NCBI RefSeq assembly: GCF_963678635.1 | Contig: NC_087068.1 | Span: 21,419,029-21,479,028 of the forward strand | Origin: Symsagittifera roscoffensis | Taxonomy: Eukaryota; Xenacoelomorpha; Acoela; Convolutidae | Length of the DNA: 60,000 nucleotides | Direction of reading: 5' to 3' | Shown: positions 57,001-60,000 of the stretch, one piece after another | Numbering within the stretch: position 1 is the stretch's first letter | Layout: the number at the start of each line of letters is the position of its first letter | Notes under the pieces: generated by a model | Told to the model about the DNA's origin: nothing | Databases searched by the model: none | What the model saw: the letters and a program-made list of their open reading frames with translations, nothing else | Position numbers and translations under genes: made by a program

Positions 57001-60000
57001 GAGTTGTTAAATTAACAACGAAACTGAAAAAAAACCGTCCATGTTTGACAGCTTCAAGCTATTTCGCGAAATGTCTTCTCGATATTACATTTTTCACCAG
57101 CTTTTTTGATAGAAAAACACCACAAAACAAAAACCCCCCTGAAACGCATATGAGTGATTGCAAACCGGAAGTTGACATATCCAGACAAAATTTTAAGTGT
57201 CTTCCTGCATTTAAGAAGTTGAAATTTTTTATTCAATTTTTCGTCCGCATAGTTTTTTTACTCAGATAAATTGAAGTTTGAGTGCAAGTTTGAACTAATT
57301 TGAGTTTTTGGTTCACATAGACATCACTGTCCACATCTCAGAAATAAATCTTTTGCTTCGGCGAATTGCAGATAATCTGAAAAAAAAGAAGTTGCCAGCT
57401 TGTCAGAAGATAATTCGTTTTTGTAGGTACTTCCTGAAAGTTAGGGTGACGGACTCCCTGTTTCCGAGTGCGGTTGCAATTAGTAGTATCGAAGTTTACG
57501 TGGAACTGCTGGAGCATGACGCCATGGACAACGCACTCGCTCTCAGAATTAAAGGTACCACTTTGAAGTTTATCTGAGTTATTATTATTTCAACTGAAAA
57601 TGACAACAAATAATGGAGTAAAAATACGTTTTCTTTCGACATAGAAAATAGAATGGTGAAACTGATCTGATTTATTAATTAATGTAATTTTCATTAGTTT
57701 TTCGAATCGAATTTGTAAAATCTGTCAGGCGAGAGAAGAATCAAAATCGAGCATTGAAAAATTTTCTCTCATTTGTGTCAATTTTGGGCCAGAAATATTG
57801 CCATTCCTGAAGTTGAGCTAAAAGTAAATATTTAGAGTTTATTCGTAATGTCATAACATTATTTTTCGTTCCAGGTATGTCGTCGCGAGAGTTTGTAACA
57901 AAACCGAAAATCAACGAAAAAAGCACCAAAGACAAATTCTCAGAAGAAGCGGCCAAACTTTTAAAAACACAGGCACGCTACGTAGAGATCTTCAGCGTCA
58001 ACGATGTTCCTGTTTCAAACTTACCGGTCTACCCTCAGATATTTGAGCCCCCCACTATTGACATTGTGTTCGCGGCACATGGGTCACCCTACTACCAGCA
58101 GTCGAAGATGTATGGAATCATGGCTGAGAACAAACAAGAGGTACGTTTTGAATTGCAACGTTGCTTTTAGTTATTCAAGGTATCATATTGACAAATTCAG
58201 CATAAATTCAGATGGTTGCTGAATATCCATTATTTTGTTTTAAAGAAATTTTTCATAAATTTTGCATAAATTCAGATGATTACCGATCATCAATCACATT
58301 TTTTAGAGTATTTATTTCGAAAATGGATATGATTATATAGTGTTTTTAGTGCCCGATAGGTTTCAGAAGACAACACTCAGTGAGTTTTGTGCAAATTACG
58401 AATAACATTTTAGTAATTTTATTACAAGGCGATGGTCAAATATATGCATTGTTATTCTGAAAGTTTTGTACATGTCGGCTTCAATAAGCGATAGTTTTCA
58501 GGTGGCGCGAGAGATCCAGGTAATATGTTCAAATATTCAAAAAGTTTGATGAATGTTTTTGATGGCGTTGTCATGGCACTCAATAGACTTTTAGCTCACG
58601 TTGTATAAGGAAGCGTTCGATGATTTTTTTTATGCCTGTGAATATTTCATGCCGTAGTTCCCACGTAGTACCCAAATGTATAGAATGCATGTTACAGTTA
58701 GTTCACGGCCACTTTTTCGGCTCATCTGTGTCACCATCTTCCCTTTTAGACCAATCCAAAACTTCCAAAAATGGATATCAATCTAAAATGTAATACGTTC
58801 AATCGACTGTTGTTTCTGTAATCCACATTCGAATGTTCTATATTCAATTTAAGTATAAGTATGTCGACGAAACATGTTTTTGTGTTTCTTGGCGTTGTAG
58901 AATATAAAGCAATATAGCGTTTTCAACTTCAAAAGCGTTAAATTTAAATAGTATGAAAATGATACATCTTAACCACTGCATGGAGTTCGAAAACCCAAAA
59001 GCGATACCCAAGTGTAAAGATCTGAACAAAATCTTGAGGAGTACATTTATTTTAATCAGTTTGGGTTATTGTATTGAATACTATATTGACTAATTTTATA
59101 CTTCTAAATGCTTAGTTTGAAGACGGTGTCGTCGAATTAGTCCTGGAAGACATCCCTTTGAACCTCTGCGGACCCGGTGTCTGCTCCGACCAAATTGATG
59201 AGTCATGTGCCACAATGCTAACCTTCGCCAATAAACCAGTTCCAGTTCTGGGCCAGTCGAACGCCTTTGTTGGAATCGATGTTGGAGTCGAGCCACAGTG
59301 CGGAGTGTGTGAGGCACTTCAGATGATTACTCTTCCGGACGGGTTCAGACCAGAGGCACATCCGGATCCCTGTTTCGCAGATCCCTGTCAGAATGGCGGC
59401 CAGTGCAAACCAGTGGTGACAAAAGTGGTGGCAAATCAGGCCTACTATTCGTACAGGTATATCCTTTTCATTTAGAAAAATATCGTTTCCTCGAAAATTT
59501 TACGTGGGCGTTTGTTGAGTAGTCGTTGATACGTCCTCATGAAAACTCAAATTTAGCTGAGAAAGTTATAATGGCTTGTTGTTTGCCTATACCGACAAAA
59601 CGCTCCGAGGTCGAAAACTACCTATTGGAGACCAGGGGGCAAAACTTCTCAGTATCGATTTTGAAAAATCGGACTGCAACAAAACTACTACGAAATATCC
59701 TAGAATTGTACCAAAAATATACGAATTTGAAGACAATTTCTTTTCATTTCATAAGTTTTTGGACTAACAAACAAAATATCCATCAGAAAACGACCTCTAA
59801 CTCAATAACTTGTGTCTTCTTTCAAGATGCACGTGCAGTCCAGCCTACAGTGGTCCCAACTGTGAACTTGACACTTTGACCTTCAACGGAGACGGGTTCT
59901 CCTGGTTCGATTCTATCCCGCTCTGCGCAGAAACCACAATCTCTCTCCAGTTCTCAACCATTGAGGAAGATGGACTCTTATTCTACAACGGACCAATCAC
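23937..60000 (+). CDS. CadN: CadN/DN-cadherin-like type III classic cadherin, 21 exons, 3' end outside window
   Basis: Twenty-one exons join without a frame error into about 2105 residues. The order is furin-like RVKR, about 16 cadherin (EC) repeats with Ca-binding DxD, LDRE and DxNDxxP motifs, the primitive classic cadherin region with conserved Cys, an EGF module ([14 protein letters not shown] to [13 protein letters not shown]), and the start of a LamG domain ([13 protein letters not shown]...DGLLFYNGP). This order is that of insect CadN and other invertebrate type III classic cadherins, which mediate Ca-dependent homophilic adhesion in neural and epithelial tissue through catenins. The transmembrane and catenin-binding regions must lie beyond 60000. 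Exons: 23937-24096, 28470-28621, 28855-29079, 32498-32795, 33397-33625, 34042-34153, 34388-34995, 36063-36231, 39478-40237, 40762-40975, 48914-49247, 49583-49866, 51858-52003, 52250-52886, 53099-53830, 54263-54416, 54668-54860, 57427-57554, 57875-58140, 59116-59456 and 59827 onward. Confidence 0.93.
24483..25330 (+). repeat. Dispersed repeat copy 1 with three tRNA-like modules
   Basis: It contains tRNA-like modules at about 24483-24545, 24987-25060 and 25130-25205. Each ends in a box B-like word (GGTACGAATC, GGTTCGAATTC, GCTCGATTCC), and T-runs occur downstream of them. A box A-like TAGCTCGATGG is present in the third. It matches the copy at 37165-38160 along most of its length, including GAGTTTTTGTGCTTT and GGCTTTGTTA-CGCTT. 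It lies in the first large cadherin intron. Confidence 0.65.
28470..28621 (+). CDS. Cadherin exon 2: middle of first EC repeat
   Basis: It encodes [24 protein letters not shown] and [10 protein letters not shown], the usual EC order of a TG turn, DYE and a V.A.D-like strand. It joins exon 1 in phase 2 (AC|G) across a 4.4-kb intron. Confidence 0.93.
28855..29079 (+). CDS. Cadherin exon 3: end of first EC (DTNDSPP), start of second
   Basis: [15 protein letters not shown] closes the first repeat with the DxNDxxP linker. The following Pro-rich segment and [16 protein letters not shown] start a divergent second repeat. Donor GTGAGT. Confidence 0.94.
31313..31507 (+). repeat. 125-base direct repeat in cadherin intron
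   Basis: Copies at 31313-31380 and 31438-31507 share GTTTTTTACCCTTGCGATA and CGGGTACTAGACTTTT. A related fragment is seen near 25520-25570 and at 45055-45090, so it is part of a dispersed family. Confidence 0.7.
31530..32200 (+). repeat. Dispersed repeat copy 2 (partial), tRNA-like modules
   Basis: Box B-like words are at 31626 (GGTTCGAATGC) and 31807 (AGTTCGATTCC), followed by GGGACCTG or GGGAACTG and T-runs as in the other copies. It ends in two short palindromic GCGAAGC/GCTTCGC segments (32100-32200). It lies in the intron between cadherin exons 3 and 4. Confidence 0.6.
32498..32795 (+). CDS. Cadherin exon 4: divergent second EC and start of third
   Basis: It encodes [10 protein letters not shown] to [12 protein letters not shown], then [13 protein letters not shown]. 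The second repeat lacks a canonical LDRE and ends SAPRPPQF instead of DxNDxPxF, so its Ca-binding sites are degenerate. The third repeat begins normally. Confidence 0.92.
33397..33625 (+). CDS. Cadherin exon 5: third EC repeat
   Basis: It encodes [20 protein letters not shown] and FKLQVTASE, the core of an EC repeat. Donor GTAAGT after SSVI. Confidence 0.94.
33914..33985. repeat. 28-bp near-perfect inverted repeat
   Basis: Arms 33914-33941 and 33958-33985 share GTAGACA and GTAAGCCAATCAGAATC around a four-base mismatch block, with a 16-base loop. This is a foldback or MITE-like structure between cadherin exons 5 and 6. Confidence 0.75.
34042..34153 (+). CDS. Cadherin exon 6: end of third EC, start of fourth
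   Basis: [20 protein letters not shown] gives the DSNDxAPxF linker, followed by the [10 protein letters not shown] strand of the next repeat. Confidence 0.94.
34388..34995 (+). CDS. Cadherin exon 7: fourth and fifth EC repeats
   Basis: This long exon has [33 protein letters not shown] and NKADEPPVF (fourth), then [32 protein letters not shown] and [11 protein letters not shown] (fifth). Linkers are variant (NKADEPP, EENNHKP). Donor GTTAGT. Confidence 0.95.
36063..36231 (+). CDS. Cadherin exon 8: sixth EC repeat, first half
   Basis: [25 protein letters not shown] carries the DxDxG Ca-binding turn. The exon then runs through a low-similarity loop rich in Glu/Gln. Donor GTAAGT. Confidence 0.93.
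36430..36620 (+). mobile_element. tRNA-derived SINE
   Basis: The tRNA-like head has box A TGGTCGAGTTG (36443-36453), an anticodon-like hairpin CGTGCT/AGCACG and a T arm GTGGG-TTCAAAT-CTCAC (box B 36489-36498). A tRNA-unrelated body follows, ending with CAGGAGCCGGAGGTG and an A/T-rich end. The head is closest to Leu/Ser-type tRNAs but lacks their long variable arm. Single copy in the window, in the intron after cadherin exon 8. Confidence 0.65.
37165..38160 (+). repeat. Dispersed repeat copy 3 with three tRNA-like modules
   Basis: Modules are at about 37171-37230 (box B GGTTCGAATCTG at 37208), 37640-37715 (CGTTCGACTCGAACC) and 37770-37865 (GAGTTCGATTCC at 37846). It is collinear with 24483-25330, including the spacer phrases. 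It lies in the intron before cadherin exon 9. Blocks near 24140-24345 and 38350-38640 are similar to each other and belong to the same repeat landscape. Confidence 0.65.
39478..40237 (+). CDS. Cadherin exon 9: end of sixth, all of seventh, most of eighth EC
   Basis: Motifs are [13 protein letters not shown] and [11 protein letters not shown] (sixth); [36 protein letters not shown] and DIKPPRF (seventh); [12 protein letters not shown] and PIDYEK (eighth). At 760 bases it is the longest coding exon. Confidence 0.96.
40310..40372 (-). repeat. Short tRNA-like remnant
   Basis: Read on the minus strand it has TAGCTCAATTGG (box A) and GTTCAAATC (box B) only about 20 bases apart, so the anticodon arm is missing. 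It is a decayed tRNA-derived fragment in the intron after cadherin exon 9. Confidence 0.4.
40762..40975 (+). CDS. Cadherin exon 10: end of eighth EC, start of ninth
   Basis: [24 protein letters not shown] and [13 protein letters not shown] are EC strands and linker. The next exon lies 7.9 kb away, across the intron that hosts the antisense EF-hand gene. Confidence 0.95.
41264..44338 (-). CDS. Calmodulin/troponin C superfamily EF-hand protein with acidic N-terminus, four exons
   Basis: Exons in transcript order: 44338-44202, 42280-42109, 41778-41604, 41364-41264 (stop TAA). Phases match and give 194 residues. The first ~37 residues are almost all Glu/Asp/Lys/Ser. Four EF-hands follow. EF1 (61-72, [12 protein letters not shown]) has Ile at position 12 and should not bind Ca well. 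EF2 (97-108, [12 protein letters not shown]) and EF3 (135-146, [12 protein letters not shown]) are canonical. EF4 (171-182) ends in Asp. [14 protein letters not shown] and VDFEEF place it near calmodulin and troponin C, so it is probably a Ca sensor. Exon 1 is the least certain because it is linked only by phase and a CAG|GTTCAA donor. The whole gene sits antisense inside one cadherin intron. Confidence 0.85.
44360..48913. other. Large cadherin intron, right part, no gene seen
   Basis: AT-rich DNA between the EF-hand gene and cadherin exon 11. Blocks at about 47270-47420 and 48170-48230 resemble blocks at about 56010-56150 and 55048-55105 in a later cadherin intron, indicating old dispersed repeats. 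Open frames here are short and without recognisable domains. Confidence 0.5.
45775..45815. repeat. Short GC-rich CGCTTGCC tandem repeat
   Basis: About four irregular CGCTTGCC units lie within AT-rich intron DNA of the cadherin. Confidence 0.7.
48914..49247 (+). CDS. Cadherin exon 11: ninth EC, start of tenth
   Basis: It encodes [41 protein letters not shown] and VTATDEDN. The donor GTTCTA is weak, but it alone keeps phase with exon 12. Confidence 0.93.
49583..49866 (+). CDS. Cadherin exon 12: tenth EC, start of eleventh
   Basis: It encodes [29 protein letters not shown] and [11 protein letters not shown], then [14 protein letters not shown]. Donor GTACGT. Confidence 0.95.
49867..51857. other. 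Cadherin intron 12, no feature seen
   Basis: About 2 kb of AT-rich DNA. An open frame runs from 51576 into exon 13 but its upstream part is intronic read-through without cadherin similarity. Confidence 0.5.
51858..52003 (+). CDS. Cadherin exon 13: eleventh EC, middle
   Basis: It encodes [32 protein letters not shown] and NLDREER. It ends in phase 2 and joins exon 14 as an Arg codon. Confidence 0.95.
52028..52123 (+). repeat. 32-bp minisatellite, three copies
   Basis: Units start at 52028, 52060 and 52092 with GATCATCTGAATGATTTC and nearly identical remainders. The array makes up about 40% of the 246-base intron between cadherin exons 13 and 14. Confidence 0.9.
52250..52886 (+). CDS. Cadherin exon 14: end of eleventh, all of twelfth, most of thirteenth EC
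   Basis: Acceptor TTTCAG at 52244-52249. Motifs: [72 protein letters not shown] and [11 protein letters not shown]. An earlier AG at 52157-52158 was rejected because it shifts the frame away from the cadherin. Confidence 0.95.
53099..53830 (+). CDS. Cadherin exon 15: end of thirteenth, fourteenth, most of fifteenth EC
   Basis: Motifs: [43 protein letters not shown]; then [22 protein letters not shown] and RPFDREK. All 732 bases are in one frame. Confidence 0.97.
54263..54416 (+). CDS. Cadherin exon 16: end of fifteenth EC, start of last EC
   Basis: [18 protein letters not shown] and [11 protein letters not shown] form a Cys-containing variant F-G strand and linker typical of the membrane-near repeats of CadN-type cadherins. 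Then [10 protein letters not shown]. Confidence 0.93.
54668..54860 (+). CDS. Cadherin exon 17: last EC-like repeat
   Basis: It encodes [35 protein letters not shown] and PPGR. It matches the divergent last EC of invertebrate classic cadherins and has lost the usual TG and LDRE motifs. Confidence 0.92.
56235..56404. mobile_element. MITE-like palindromic element
   Basis: Perfect 19-bp inverted arms GCCCTGATATACGAGCAGT (56259-56277) and its complement (56362-56380) extend outward imperfectly to GGCAGTC...GACTGCC ends at 56235 and 56404. A TTA word flanks both sides, a possible target-site duplication. There is no coding capacity. It is in the intron before cadherin exon 18. Confidence 0.6.
57427..57554 (+). 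CDS. Cadherin exon 18: end of last EC, start of classic cadherin region
   Basis: [20 protein letters not shown] and [19 protein letters not shown]. The 2.6-kb intron before it holds a MITE-like palindrome. Acceptor TTGTAG. Confidence 0.92.
57875..58140 (+). CDS. Cadherin exon 19: primitive classic cadherin region
   Basis: [16 protein letters not shown] to [12 protein letters not shown]. This is the membrane-proximal non-repeat region before the EGF in type III cadherins, where a large N-terminal helix-strand unit resembles a SEA-like fold. Donor GTACGT. Confidence 0.92.
59116..59456 (+). CDS. Cadherin exon 20: Cys-rich end of classic cadherin region and EGF start
   Basis: [30 protein letters not shown] and [16 protein letters not shown]. 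The first Cys set and then the EGF start are in the order seen in CadN. The EGF is completed in exon 21. Confidence 0.95.
59827..60000 (+). CDS. Cadherin exon 21 (partial): EGF end and LamG start
   Basis: [13 protein letters not shown] closes the [20 protein letters not shown] and [11 protein letters not shown] open a LamG domain. The exon runs off the window. Confidence 0.95.

Overview
The window is animal nuclear DNA: spliced genes with GT-AG introns, an AT-rich background, many decayed repeats, a Rab GTPase, a non-chordate type III classic cadherin and an EF-hand protein. The cadherin has the EGF/LamG ectodomain of invertebrate DN-cadherins, so the source is most likely a bilaterian invertebrate. 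The sequence does not let me name the phylum.

Positions 1-10039 (minus strand) hold most of a Ty3/gypsy-type LTR retrotransposon with an intact 3160-residue Gag-Pol in one frame: coiled coil, capsid, two zinc knuckles, aspartic protease, reverse transcriptase, RNase H, a long Ser/acidic spacer with short repeats, a DD35E integrase and a C-terminal macro-like domain resembling OARD1/TARG1. A second ORF begins 430 bases downstream and leaves the window at base 1. The 3' LTR is therefore outside the window, and I could not delimit the 5' LTR. The leader side (10480-10805) carries two 186-base repeats whose stem-loops are conserved in pairing though not in sequence. Beyond it lies a 2-kb field of GGAGGGT motifs (11017-13114), then a long imperfect inverted repeat (13172-14548).

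Positions 15823-17161 (plus) are a complete seven-exon Rab1 gene with a tandem duplication directly upstream. Positions 17162-22882 are intergenic, with tRNA-like and duplicated repeat debris.

From 23937 (possibly 22883) to the right edge runs one very long plus-strand gene, a CadN/DN-cadherin. Twenty-one exons join in frame with consistent phases. They encode a furin-like site, about 16 cadherin repeats, the primitive classic cadherin region, one EGF and the start of a LamG domain; the transmembrane and cytoplasmic parts lie to the right of the window. Its introns hold SINE- and MITE-like repeats, including a family carrying three tRNA-like modules per unit. Its 7.9-kb intron contains a complete antisense four-exon EF-hand gene (41264-44338).

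The most unusual material is the retroelement: the macro-like domain at the end of Gag-Pol and the duplicated, covarying leader structures.
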